Below are positions 55,985 to 64,000 of a stretch of 64,000 bases of DNA, piece after piece. The notes under the pieces are model-generated. The model ran no database searches, was not told where the DNA came from, and was given only the letters and a program-made list of their open reading frames with translations. The stretch's first letter is position 1. The number at the start of each line of letters is the position of its first letter. The translations under genes were made by a program, and so were the position numbers. Origin of the DNA: CAZNXJ01 sp964577115 (GTDB taxonomy: Bacteria > Planctomycetota > Planctomycetia > Pirellulales > Pirellulaceae); NCBI GenBank assembly GCA_964577115.1, contig CAZNXJ010000020.1:1-64000 (forward strand), given 5' to 3'.

Positions 55985-57415
55985 TTAGAACGCGCTGTCA
56001 TCGTCGCCGCGAGGCATCGGCGCGCTTGGCGTCGGTGGGCGGCGCGGCCGAAAGCCGCTCGCCTCGTTCGAGGCACCTGATGCGCCGCCGAGATCCACGG
56101 TGCGCAGTTCAGGCTTCCAACCCATCAAGTTCAGTAGCTCGCCCACCTTAATCTGCTCAACGCCGTAGCGCTGTGCTGCCGACGTGAGCTCGGAAAAGGC
56201 TTTGACCGCTTCAGGTTTTTCTCGTTCGGTCGGACGATTGCCGAGGACAAGGAAGCGCGTGCCGACGTCGAGTTGACCGGTCATGGTCCCGTCGTCATGC
56301 AGTTCCGCGTCGATTACGCCGCCGTTCATCGTGATCACGTTGCGGATCAACTCGCGATCGGATTGACCGTCGTCGTTGATGTCCATGAAACCGGCCAGCG
56401 CAAAGCGGACCTTCATGGCCGGCCGCCATGCGGGCGAGTAAACGACATCGCCTCGCATCACGGGGTCAGCCAGCTTGTCCTCGACGATGCGCGCTTCGCT
56501 CAGGTGCTGATCGAATACGCGCGTTACTTCTAGCCGAGCTTTCGGGTTGGCCTTTTCGACACCCGTCGTACCTTCCGGATACAGGCTGAACGAAACCTGC
56601 GGCCGCAGGCCGTCGGCGGTGCCCAGGTTAATCCAAACGGTACGGTCGAGCTGGTTCACCGAGACCACTCGGCCGTGCGGCCGCTCGAACGATTCCTTAT
56701 GGATGTTCTCGAACTTTTCGTTGAGCTGCGTGATGCGGTTCTCGAGTTCCGTGATCGTTTGCGAGCTGGACTGCTGTTGCTGCTGAGCCGTCTGGATGGC
56801 TTTTTCGCGTTCTTCCTGGAGGGTTTTTAGCTGCTCGTTGAGCGCCTGTTCTTTCGTCAGGAAGTTTTGCCGTTCCTGGTCGAACTGCTGTTTGACGGCC
56901 AGGAGATCCGCGCCCGCTTTCTCTTGGCCCTGTTCGGCGGCTTCGACGCGCTGCGTGAGTTCCTGCACTTTCTGATTGCGTTCGGCGAGCACCTGATTGA
57001 TGCGGTCGTTCGCGTCGGCGAGTTGCCGGTTGAGCGCTTGAATTTCGGTGAACAGGCTGTGGGCCACGGCCGGGTAGTTTTTTTCGGTCGAGGGCAGGCC
57101 CTGGGCGAGCTGCTGCATGTCGGTGTCAAACTTCTGCTTGACCGCCTTGAGCTCGTCGCTGAGCGTCAAGCCGCCGGCTTCCAGCGCCTCCATCGAGCTG
57201 CCTCCGGACCCGAGCATCGCCAGCAGGTACTGGTTGCTCGATGACGCAGCGGTCAATTCCTGACGGGCTCGGGTCAGTTCCTGCTGCCGGGCTTCCAGCT
57301 GTCCACCGTACTCATTGGCGGCGCGCCATCCAAAAAACGAAACAGCTGCCAGGATGACGATCGCCATGATGCAGATGATCAGGCCGACCTGAAGACGTTG
57401 ATTATCGCGGGCCAT
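55985..57415 (-). CDS. Membrane-anchored coiled-coil protein with C-terminal beta domain and BRCT-like segment
   Basis: The 476-residue product has one N-terminal membrane helix (9-30), a long coiled coil (about 37-245, interrupted near 60-85 and 105-115 and rich in Gln/Glu/Lys), then a beta domain (247-328) with GRVVSVNQLDRTVWINLGTADG and VSFSLYPEG. Residues about 335-395 (VRFALAGFMDINDDGQSD, IRNVITMNGGVIDA, GTRFLVLG) follow a strand-helix-strand order like a BRCT domain, though this is only by eye. A Pro-rich tail ends the protein. The C-terminal part should lie in the periplasm or paryphoplasm. Function unknown. A good promoter precedes it at 57644-57672. Confidence 0.7.
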   Translation of the reverse strand: MARDNQRLQVGLIICIMAIVILAAVSFFGWRAANEYGGQLEARQQELTRARQELTAASSSNQYLLAMLGSGGSSMEALEAGGLTLSDELKAVKQKFDTDMQQLAQGLPSTEKNYPAVAHSLFTEIQALNRQLADANDRINQVLAERNQKVQELTQRVEAAEQGQEKAGADLLAVKQQFDQERQNFLTKEQALNEQLKTLQEEREKAIQTAQQQQQSSSQTITELENRITQLNEKFENIHKESFERPHGRVVSVNQLDRTVWINLGTADGLRPQVSFSLYPEGTTGVEKANPKARLEVTRVFDQHLSEARIVEDKLADPVMRGDVVYSPAWRPAMKVRFALAGFMDINDDGQSDRELIRNVITMNGGVIDAELHDDGTMTGQLDVGTRFLVLGNRPTEREKPEAVKAFSELTSAAQRYGVEQIKVGELLNLMGWKPELRTVDLGGASGASNEASGFRPRRPPTPSAPMPRGDDDSAF

Positions 57416-57867
57416 CGTTCGGGTAACTCCGGAGTATCACGAGGCGCTTGCCGAGATGTGCTTACCGAGCCGAGCTGCCAGGAGCTTGGAGGACGGGAGT
57501 TCGTACGCGGATGCTCGCACTCGATGAGACGATTCCCTCCCAGATAAGTCGCACCACACCGCACCTGCTCGAGGTTCGGGTGGCCCGTAGAGGGTACCGG
57601 CAAATTGTTTGACGAACTTCAGGCGAGGCAAGCACCTAGGTCGAGTCTAACTGCGGCTCCAGCCAGTGTCAAACTGCGCAAGATGCATTGCGCGGAGGGA
57701 AGAAGAGAAGGGCGATGGCCGTAGGATGGAAGGGAGGAAGGAGACCGCGTGTAAGGAAACGCGGAGCCGGCAAAAAGCGATTCCTCCCCCCAATCCGCCC
57801 ACCAACCGGCCTCCTGCGTCGCGGCGGCCCGGCTCGTGCGCAACGGAGACGGCGGAAAGGCGGGGGG
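57416..57867. other. Intergenic region with promoter and polypurine tract
   Basis: The gap holds the promoter at 57644-57672 and a plus-strand purine tract (57695-57755) just before the stop of the next gene upstream. The leader of the coiled-coil gene is about 220 nt and could carry regulatory structure, but I found no hairpin that stands out. Short minus-strand frames at 57619-57843 have no conserved look. No gene seen. Confidence 0.55.
57644..57672 (-). promoter_or_regulatory. Sigma-70-type promoter (TTGACA-N17-TAGACT) of the coiled-coil gene
   Basis: On the minus strand TTGACA (57672-57667) and TAGACT (57649-57644) are separated by 17 bases. The predicted start is near 57637, so the coiled-coil gene has a leader of about 222 nt. 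Confidence 0.6.
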
Positions 57868-58284
57868 TTAGCGCGGGAGGACTTTGCTCGCGGCCTCGTT
57901 GCCCCAATAGGCGAGTTCCCAGGCGATTACGCCGACGAGGGGGCCGACGTAGAGGCCGAGGAGGATGCCGTCGCCGACGTGGCCGAATTGGTAGGCTGTC
58001 ACGCCGCTCAGCACCGGAGCCAGAATAAACCCGATCACGGCGGCGGGGACCGCACCCCAGTAGGCGGCGTTCGTCGCGCGTCCTGGTGACTCCCGAATCG
58101 AGACCCCGTGCCATGCCAGGACGAAGCCGAGGACCAGGGACGCGGCGCCACTGGACATCAGGGAGAGCGGCGCGGTGAGCGCCTCGGTGGCCGCCGCGCC
58201 GACGACCAAGCCCAAAAGGGCCCCGAACAGCGTTACGATTGCCGTGACAATCAGAATCAGCAGCGTTGGGTCAAAGCGGCGCAT
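57868..58284 (-). CDS. Small integral membrane protein of unknown function
   Basis: The 138-residue product from MRRFDPTLLILIVTAIVTL has about four transmembrane segments (10-30, 40-60, 78-98, 112-130) joined by short loops and only a few charged residues, including IRESPGRATNAAYWG. A glycine-rich zipper-like pattern (LFGALLGLVVGAAAT) occurs in segment one to two. I recognise no named family. The longer open frame to 58596 crosses the polA promoter region and I reject it. The gene is divergent from polA and 452 bases upstream of the coiled-coil gene on the same strand. Confidence 0.55.
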   Translation of the reverse strand: MRRFDPTLLILIVTAIVTLFGALLGLVVGAAATEALTAPLSLMSSGAASLVLGFVLAWHGVSIRESPGRATNAAYWGAVPAAVIGFILAPVLSGVTAYQFGHVGDGILLGLYVGPLVGVIAWELAYWGNEAASKVLPR

Positions 58285-58540
58285 GGCGAGTTGGTCTCGA
58301 CGGACGAATCGCGGGTAGTAGGAACGGGCGTGTTCCGAGAAAATAGCTGGTGGCCATTGTGAAAAATGCCTCGACGCAAGTCCAGTAGACAATTTGCCGC
58401 TCGCGGCTGCCTGCCAGCAGCAGCGTCCCGAAGCGGGTCCGCTCGTTGTCACACCGTCCCCTTGGCTCGTACGGCAGGCCCGCAGCTCGTCCGGTCCGAC
58501 GTTACCACGAATTTGCAGCTCTCGCCCCGAGAATCGACTC

Positions 58541-61393
58541 ATGCCGCGCCAACGTACGATCGACTTTGAATCCAACTCGCCGACCGCCGGAGCCACGCCG
58601 ACGCCGGAAGAGCCGGTTGATGCGGCGATCGAATCGTCGATTGAACTGGTGGCGGTCGAAGAGGCCTCGCTGCCCCCGGAATCGCTCGAAGGGAAGAGCG
58701 TCTGGGTGGTCGACGCGCACGCGCTGATCTACCAGGTGTTCCATGCGATGCCCGACATGACGGGCCCACATGGTCAGCCGATCGGCGCGATCCACGGCTT
58801 CACGCGTGACATCCTCGATTTGCTTGAAAAGAAAAAGCCCGACTATTTGATCTGCGCGTTCGACCACTCGGATCAGACGTTTCGCAACGATCTGTATGGG
58901 GAGTACAAGCAGAGCCGAGAGAGCATGCCGGAGGATCTGCGGCCTCAGATCGCGAACATTTTCCGGATGCTCGATGCGCTCGGGATCCCCCGCATCGCCG
59001 TGCCCGGCTACGAAGCCGACGATGTGCTCGCCACGGTGGCTCGCATCACGCGCGAAGCCGGCGGGCAGTGTTACCTGGTGACGAACGACAAGGATTGCTG
59101 GCAGCTCGTAAACCACTCGGTCCGTCTCTACAACATCCGCAAAGACGCGGTGCTCGACTCCGAGTCGCTCGCGAAGCAGTGGGGCATTCGTCCGGACCAG
59201 GTCGTTGATTTCCAAGCCCTCGTGGGCGATCCCGTGGACGATGTTCCGGGCGTTCCGCTCATTGGGCCGAAAATCGCGGGCGAACTCCTGCGGAAGTACG
59301 AAACGCTCGAGGGCATTTTCGAACACGCGTCGGAAATTTCCGGGACGAAGCGCCGCGAGAACCTGCTGAAGTATCGGGAGCAGGCGCTCGTCAGCCGCGA
59401 ACTCGTGCGCCTGGTAGACCAGGTGCCGCTCGAACTGTCATGGGAACGGGCGCGTACCGGACAGATTGATGTGGCGACGGCCGAGCAGCTATGCCGCGAG
59501 TTCGGATTCCGCCGACTCGCCGAACGGCTCACCGCCTTTGCCGGCGGATCGGAAGCGGTTCCGAAGAAGTCCTGGAACGCTCGCTACCGTGTCGTCGATT
59601 CCCCGGCCGAGTTTGCGGACCTCGTGCAGCGCTTGGCCAAAGCCGAGCGGTTGTCGGTGCGGCTCCAAACGACCGTCCCGCAGCCTCGCTGGACGCAGAT
59701 CGAGGGCATTGCGGTCGCCACGGAGCCGGAAGAAGCGTTTTATATCGTTATCGAGCAACCCGGGATTGGCCGTTCGGCTGGCAGCCTGACCGAGGTGCTC
59801 GAAGGGCTCCGCCCGGTGCTCGAGAATCTCCAGATCGGAAAATGGGGACACGATCTGAAGCATGTGCTCGTCGCGCTGCGCTGCCATGGCATTCAGGTGC
59901 AAGGTGTGCGCTTTGACAGCATGGTCGCCGATTACCTGTTGATGCCGGGCGAGCGGAGTCACGAACTGTCCGACTTGTCGCGGCGGTATCTCGTTCACGA
60001 AGTGAGCGGCGCGCCGGCGGGTGGGGAGAGAGATGCTGAAGGTGTTGCCATCGCGGGGTGGGCGGAGCGGGAATGTGAAAATGCGGACCTGCCGCTGCGA
60101 CTCGCCCCGACGCTCTACCAGGGGCTCGAAGCCGCCGAGCTCACGGGGCTCTTTCACGACGTTGAAATGCCGCTGCTCAACGTGCTCGCCGACATGGAAA
60201 TGCGCGGGATCCGTGTCGATGTGGACAAGCTGAAGGAGCTCAGCGAACAGTTTCAGCAGCGGCTGCTCGAGATGCAAACCGAAATCCATGCCCTGGTGGG
60301 CGAGCCGTTCAACATCGATTCGCCGAAGCAATTAGCGGTCATCTTGTTTGAAAAGATGAAGCTGCCGATCGTGAAGCGGACGAAAGGGGGCGAGCCGAGC
60401 ACAGACGCGGAGGTGCTCGAGGAACTTGCTTCGCAGCATGAACTGCCGGCGAAAATTGTGGCCTACCGGCAAATCGCGAAGCTCAAAGGCACCTACGTGG
60501 ATGCGCTTCCCGCGCTGGTGCATCCCGAGACCGGTCGCATTCACACCTCCTTCAAGCAGGACGTGGCCGCCACGGGCCGCTTGAGCTCGAAAGATCCCAA
60601 CCTGCAAAACATTCCGATCCGGACCGAGGAGGGGCGCGCGATTCGCGCGGCGTTTCTGCCGGCCGAGGGCTGGAAGTTGATGACGGCCGACTATTCCCAA
60701 ATCGAGCTGCGCATCCTCGCGCATTTCACGCGCGACGCAGCGCTGCTCGACGCCTTCGCTCGCGATGAAGACATCCATGCGCGCGTCGCCAGCGAAGTGT
60801 TCGGCGTGCCGCTGGAGAAGGTTCCCACCGAGCTGCGGCGACGTGCTAAGGCGGTGAATTTCGGCATTATCTATGGACAGACGGCATTCGGGCTAGCCAA
60901 GGCGCTGAATATCCCAAAAGAGGAGGCCGCGGCGTTCATCGATGCGTATTTCGAGACCTATCCGGGCGTCAATGAGTTCATTGAAAAGACACTGGAAGAG
61001 TGTCGGCAGAAGGGTTATGTTAGTACTATCCTGGGGCGACGAAGGTCGGTCGAGGGCGTACGCGATTCGCAGCGCCGTCGCGACCCGCGTTTCAGGACCC
61101 TGCCGGAACGCATCGCCATCAACACGGTGATTCAAGGATCGGCCGCGGATCTGATCAAGCTCGCAATGATCAGAATTCACAGCCAGATCGAACGGGAACG
61201 GTTGCAGGCACGGATGTTGCTCCAAATACACGACGAGCTGGTCTTTGAAGTCCCATCCGAAGAGCTCACCTACCTCTCGAATTTGGTAGCCGATGGAATG
61301 ATGGCGGCTGCCAAGCTCGAAACACCTCTCAAGGTGGACATCAAGAGCGGAGATCATTGGGCCGGTTGCGACCCCGTGTCGCCAGGCTCTTGA
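58541..61393 (+). CDS. polA: DNA polymerase I
   Basis: Pol I fills gaps and removes primers in replication and repair. From MPRQRTIDFESNSPTAG it has 950 residues. An unusual N-terminal extension of about 50 residues precedes the 5' nuclease domain (SVWVVDAHALIYQVFHAM). The middle domain is in the place of the 3'-5' exonuclease, but the acidic motifs DTE, NxxxD and YxxxD are not present, so proofreading is probably lost, as in Taq. The polymerase domain is intact: motif A DYSQIELR (Asp717), motif B RRRAKAVNFGIIYGQT and motif C QIHDELV (Asp898). The start at 58541 avoids a 49-codon extension with no family resemblance. coaE follows. Confidence 0.94.
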   Translation: MPRQRTIDFESNSPTAGATPTPEEPVDAAIESSIELVAVEEASLPPESLEGKSVWVVDAHALIYQVFHAMPDMTGPHGQPIGAIHGFTRDILDLLEKKKPDYLICAFDHSDQTFRNDLYGEYKQSRESMPEDLRPQIANIFRMLDALGIPRIAVPGYEADDVLATVARITREAGGQCYLVTNDKDCWQLVNHSVRLYNIRKDAVLDSESLAKQWGIRPDQVVDFQALVGDPVDDVPGVPLIGPKIAGELLRKYETLEGIFEHASEISGTKRRENLLKYREQALVSRELVRLVDQVPLELSWERARTGQIDVATAEQLCREFGFRRLAERLTAFAGGSEAVPKKSWNARYRVVDSPAEFADLVQRLAKAERLSVRLQTTVPQPRWTQIEGIAVATEPEEAFYIVIEQPGIGRSAGSLTEVLEGLRPVLENLQIGKWGHDLKHVLVALRCHGIQVQGVRFDSMVADYLLMPGERSHELSDLSRRYLVHEVSGAPAGGERDAEGVAIAGWAERECENADLPLRLAPTLYQGLEAAELTGLFHDVEMPLLNVLADMEMRGIRVDVDKLKELSEQFQQRLLEMQTEIHALVGEPFNIDSPKQLAVILFEKMKLPIVKRTKGGEPSTDAEVLEELASQHELPAKIVAYRQIAKLKGTYVDALPALVHPETGRIHTSFKQDVAATGRLSSKDPNLQNIPIRTEEGRAIRAAFLPAEGWKLMTADYSQIELRILAHFTRDAALLDAFARDEDIHARVASEVFGVPLEKVPTELRRRAKAVNFGIIYGQTAFGLAKALNIPKEEAAAFIDAYFETYPGVNEFIEKTLEECRQKGYVSTILGRRRSVEGVRDSQRRRDPRFRTLPERIAINTVIQGSAADLIKLAMIRIHSQIERERLQARMLLQIHDELVFEVPSEELTYLSNLVADGMMAAAKLETPLKVDIKSGDHWAGCDPVSPGS

Positions 61394-61594
61394 TCCGCAA
61401 TTGACCGACACCAAACCGATGCCACTTGCCTTATCGGGAGTATCGTTTGCCGTTGCGCTGACGGTCTGCCGCTGGGAGCCGCGATGCCGGACCGCCGATC
61501 GGCGCCGCGCGGCCTGCCTCGCGAGGGTCTTGTTCATCGGGTGTGGGGGAGAATCATTGGTTAGCGTCGTTTGAGTCCCTGGTGCCTGGAAATC

Positions 61595-62293
61595 GTGCTG
61601 CCGGTGAATCGAAAGCTCGTAGTTATCGGAGTGGTCGGTGGCATTGCCAGCGGCAAGAGCGTTGTGGCGAGGCGGCTCGCCGAGTGGGGCGCTGCGCAGC
61701 TTGATGCCGACCGGACCGGCCACGAAGTGCTCGACGAACCCTCCGTGCGTGACGCGCTGGTGGCACGCTGGGGAAGCGACATCCTCGATGCCGAAGGGCG
61801 CGTGAACCGGCGAGCCGTGGCAAGCGTCGTATTTGGGGGCGGATCGGCCAGCCAGCAGGCGCGAGCGGCCGAAGAGCGGCGGTTTTTGGAACAAATTGTC
61901 CATCCGCGCATCCGAGCGCGGCTGGAAAAAGAAATCGAGCGGCTGCGTGAAGAAGGCCAGACGCCCGCTGTGGTGCTGGACGCCGCGCTGCTGTTCGAAA
62001 CCCAATGGAACACGTTGTGTGACGAAATCCTGTTCGTCGACGTGCCGCGCGAGATGCGGCTCGAACGGGCCCGGCGCAGCCGCGGCTGGACCGACGAACA
62101 GTTCGCCTGGCGCGAGGCCGCTCAGTGGGACACCGAGCGGAAGCGCCAAGCGGCCGATGTCGTCATCGATAATTCACAGGACTTCAATGCCACCTTCGAA
62201 CAAGTCGATCGCTGGTGGCGAGCGCGGTTTCCTGCCGAGCAAACGGGGCAACCGCATCTGCAGGGAGCACCCAACGAAGCGCTGACGGAGTGA
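61595..62293 (+). CDS. coaE: Dephospho-CoA kinase
   Basis: CoaE phosphorylates dephospho-CoA in the last step of coenzyme A synthesis. The product has the P-loop GVVGGIASGKSVVARRLAE, DADRTGHEVL near 45, EERRFLEQIVHPRIR near 100 and VVLDAALLFET near 130, then the lid region RARRSRGWTDEQFAWREAAQW. These are family signatures. The start is uncertain: I take the GTG at 61595 (232 residues); a GTG at 61604 and a TTG at 61571 are also in frame, and none has a good ribosome-binding site. It lies between polA and rho, an arrangement common in Planctomycetes. Confidence 0.9.
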   Translation: MLPVNRKLVVIGVVGGIASGKSVVARRLAEWGAAQLDADRTGHEVLDEPSVRDALVARWGSDILDAEGRVNRRAVASVVFGGGSASQQARAAEERRFLEQIVHPRIRARLEKEIERLREEGQTPAVVLDAALLFETQWNTLCDEILFVDVPREMRLERARRSRGWTDEQFAWREAAQWDTERKRQAADVVIDNSQDFNATFEQVDRWWRARFPAEQTGQPHLQGAPNEALTE

Positions 62294-62538
62294 CTGGTAT
62301 GTCCGAGTTTTCCTGCCTTCATTGCTTCTCGCCATCGATTATCGCAAACCGGCCGACACGCCTGCGCCGCGACGGCTAAGGCGTGCCCGGTCGTCCGCGA
62401 GCCGAGCTCCGGCTGGCGGGCGACGATTGTGTTGGTCTGTCCGAAACTTGTCCGTCCTCATCCCACCATCCCTCTCCGCTTTCCCGCCGTTTGCCGTTTC
62501 TCGGCGAACTAAGAAACCTCATCAGGAGTCTGCGTACC

Positions 62539-64000
62539 ATGGCCAATTCGCGTGGCACTCGCATTCGCGAGGAGAAGAAACGTTTGCGCGACGGAGCCCC
62601 TGAGCCCGAACGTGACGACGTCAACAACCGCATCAGCGACCAGCAGCCGGACTACAACGTGGACGACGAAGAGCCGCTTTCGCTGGCCGAAGAAATCGCC
62701 GAAGAGGCGGATCGAGCCGAGCGGAACGGCGACGAGCCGCACGAGCGCTACGAGAAAATCAAGCAGGGCGAGATCCATATCGCCGAGCTGCAAAAGATGA
62801 GCATGGCGCAGCTGATCGAAGAGGCGCGCCGCGAAAACCTGACGGAAGTCGCCGGCATGAAGAAGCAGGATCTGATTTTCAAGATCCTGAAAGAACGCGT
62901 GAAGATGAACGGGCTGATGTACGGCGAAGGAACGCTCGAGGTCCTGCCCGACGGCTTCGGGTTTCTCCGCAGCCCCGATTACCACTACCTGTCGTGCCCC
63001 GACGATATCTACGTCTCGCCGAGCCAGATTCGGCGGTTCGGGCTCCAGACCGGTGCCACCGTGTCGGGCCAGATTCGCCCGCCCAAGGAAAACGAACGGT
63101 ACTTCGCGCTGCTGCGCGTCGAGGCGATCAACTATCAGGACCCCAACCTGCTCGCCGAAAAAGTCCCCTTCGACGACCTGACGCCCCTGCACCCGGACCA
63201 GCGCATCATCATGGAGTACGACTCGAACGACGTCGCCACGCGCGTCGTCGACATGATCACTCCAATCGGCTTCGGACAACGCGGCCTGATCGTCAGCCCG
63301 CCGCGCGCCGGGAAGACGATTCTGCTCCAGAAGATGGCACGAGCCGTACTGCACAACTATCCGGACGTGTACGTCATCATGCTGCTGATCGACGAGCGGC
63401 CGGAAGAAGTGACGGACATGGAGCGTGAAGTGAAGGGGCCGAACTGCGAAGTGATTAGCTCGACGTTCGATGAACCCGCTTCCCGCCATGTGCAGGTTTC
63501 GCAGATGGTGATCGAGAAAGCGAAGCGGATGGTCGAGTTCGGCCATGAAGTTGTCATCTTCCTCGACTCGATCACACGTCTTGCCCGCGCGTGGAACTCG
63601 GAGTGCCAGCAATCGGGCAAGATTCTTTCGGGCGGTCTCGATGCGAACGCCCTCCAGCAGCCCAAACGCTTCTTCGGTTCGGCTCGCAAGGTGGAAGAAG
63701 GCGGTTCGCTGACAATCATCGCGACCGCTCTGATCGACACCGGAAGCCGGATGGATGAAGTGATCTTCGAGGAATTCAAAGGCACTGGCAATATGGAAAT
63801 CGTGCTCGACCGCCGCCTCGTCGACCGCCGCGTCTGGCCGGCCATCGACATCAATCGCAGTGGCACTCGGCGCGAAGAAATGCTGATGGACCCCGAAGAG
63901 TATCGTCGTGTGTGCGTGCTGCGGCGTCTGCTGAATGATATGAATCCGCCCGACGCAATGGAGATGCTCGTGTCGCACCTGCAGAAGACCAAGTCGAACG
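62539..64000 (+). CDS. rho: Transcription termination factor Rho, 3' end missing
   Basis: Rho is the hexameric RNA helicase that ends transcription at untranslated RNA. The 487 visible residues run to the window edge without a stop. An N-terminal hydrophilic extension (about 1-85, many Glu, Arg and Asp) precedes the Rho_N helices (MSMAQLIEEARRENLTEVAG), the cold-shock RNA-binding domain (GEGTLEVLPDGFGFLRSPDY), Walker A SPPRAGKTILL near 257, LLIDERPEEVTDME and VIFLDSITRLARAWN. The start has CAGGAG about a dozen bases upstream. The leader is pyrimidine-rich, the type of sequence Rho itself binds, so autoregulation is plausible but unproven. Confidence 0.96.
   Translation, partial: MANSRGTRIREEKKRLRDGAPEPERDDVNNRISDQQPDYNVDDEEPLSLAEEIAEEADRAERNGDEPHERYEKIKQGEIHIAELQKMSMAQLIEEARRENLTEVAGMKKQDLIFKILKERVKMNGLMYGEGTLEVLPDGFGFLRSPDYHYLSCPDDIYVSPSQIRRFGLQTGATVSGQIRPPKENERYFALLRVEAINYQDPNLLAEKVPFDDLTPLHPDQRIIMEYDSNDVATRVVDMITPIGFGQRGLIVSPPRAGKTILLQKMARAVLHNYPDVYVIMLLIDERPEEVTDMEREVKGPNCEVISSTFDEPASRHVQVSQMVIEKAKRMVEFGHEVVIFLDSITRLARAWNSECQQSGKILSGGLDANALQQPKRFFGSARKVEEGGSLTIIATALIDTGSRMDEVIFEEFKGTGNMEIVLDRRLVDRRVWPAIDINRSGTRREEMLMDPEEYRRVCVLRRLLNDMNPPDAMEMLVSHLQKTKSN

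Overview
This is a high-GC bacterial chromosome segment that I assign to the phylum Planctomycetota, most likely near the Pirellulales. I base this on the combination of a DUF1080 secreted protein, DUF1573 and tetraheme lipoproteins, an archaeal-type prolyl-tRNA synthetase, a split glycine decarboxylase, several ATG/GTG starts without a Shine-Dalgarno sequence, and gene blocks polA-coaE-rho and nusA-infB-rbfA. I cannot fix the genus. I saw no rRNA, tRNA, CRISPR array, prophage or insertion sequence. The window is mainly housekeeping DNA with unusual lineage-specific genes between core genes.

Left part (1-7.5 kb, minus strand): the glycine cleavage operon gcvT-gcvH-gcvPA-gcvPB (gcvPB runs off the left edge), then rnr (RNase R) downstream of a YhaM-type HD/OB exoribonuclease. 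From 7.8 to 16.6 kb the plus strand carries proS, a DUF4416 gene, a WecA/MraY-type glycosyltransferase overlapping an O-antigen-ligase/TPR protein, a DUF1573 protein, and a lipoprotein fusing a metallophosphatase-like domain to four c-type haem sites. From 16.8 to 25.2 kb the minus strand carries nusA-infB-rbfA, then a catalytically degenerate endonuclease III-like protein with a histone-like tail, and yebC. Upstream of nusA lies a promoter followed by an intrinsic terminator, then a TlpA-type thioredoxin lipoprotein.

From 25.4 to 31.9 kb the minus strand holds a fatty-acid operon, rpmF-fabD-fabG-acpP-fabF, followed by a secreted protein and a second ketosynthase-like protein whose active-site cysteine is glutamate. 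From 32.3 to 38.6 kb come a small conserved-looking gene and ispF-ruvC-ruvA-(two zinc-ribbon membrane paralogues)-ruvB-ferritin-like. The plus strand from 38.8 to 44.9 kb carries an ABC exporter (ATPase and two permeases) and a UbiA prenyltransferase, TIM-barrel and phosphodiesterase trio resembling part of the Ebo metabolite-traffic cluster. Short GGATGG-rich repeats bracket the ABC cassette.

From 45.1 kb to the right end: a DUF1080 protein, a HEAT-repeat protein translationally coupled to a small membrane protein, a glycogen-to-trehalose set (glgX/treX, treY and convergent treZ), a membrane-anchored coiled-coil protein, a small membrane protein, and polA-coaE-rho (rho truncated by the right edge). 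Promoters with TTGACA boxes and 16-17 bp spacers are visible for rpmF, the small gene at 32.3 kb, the nusA leader and the coiled-coil gene. Many other genes instead have long pyrimidine-rich leaders. All functions are inferred from reading the sequence; no database search was run.
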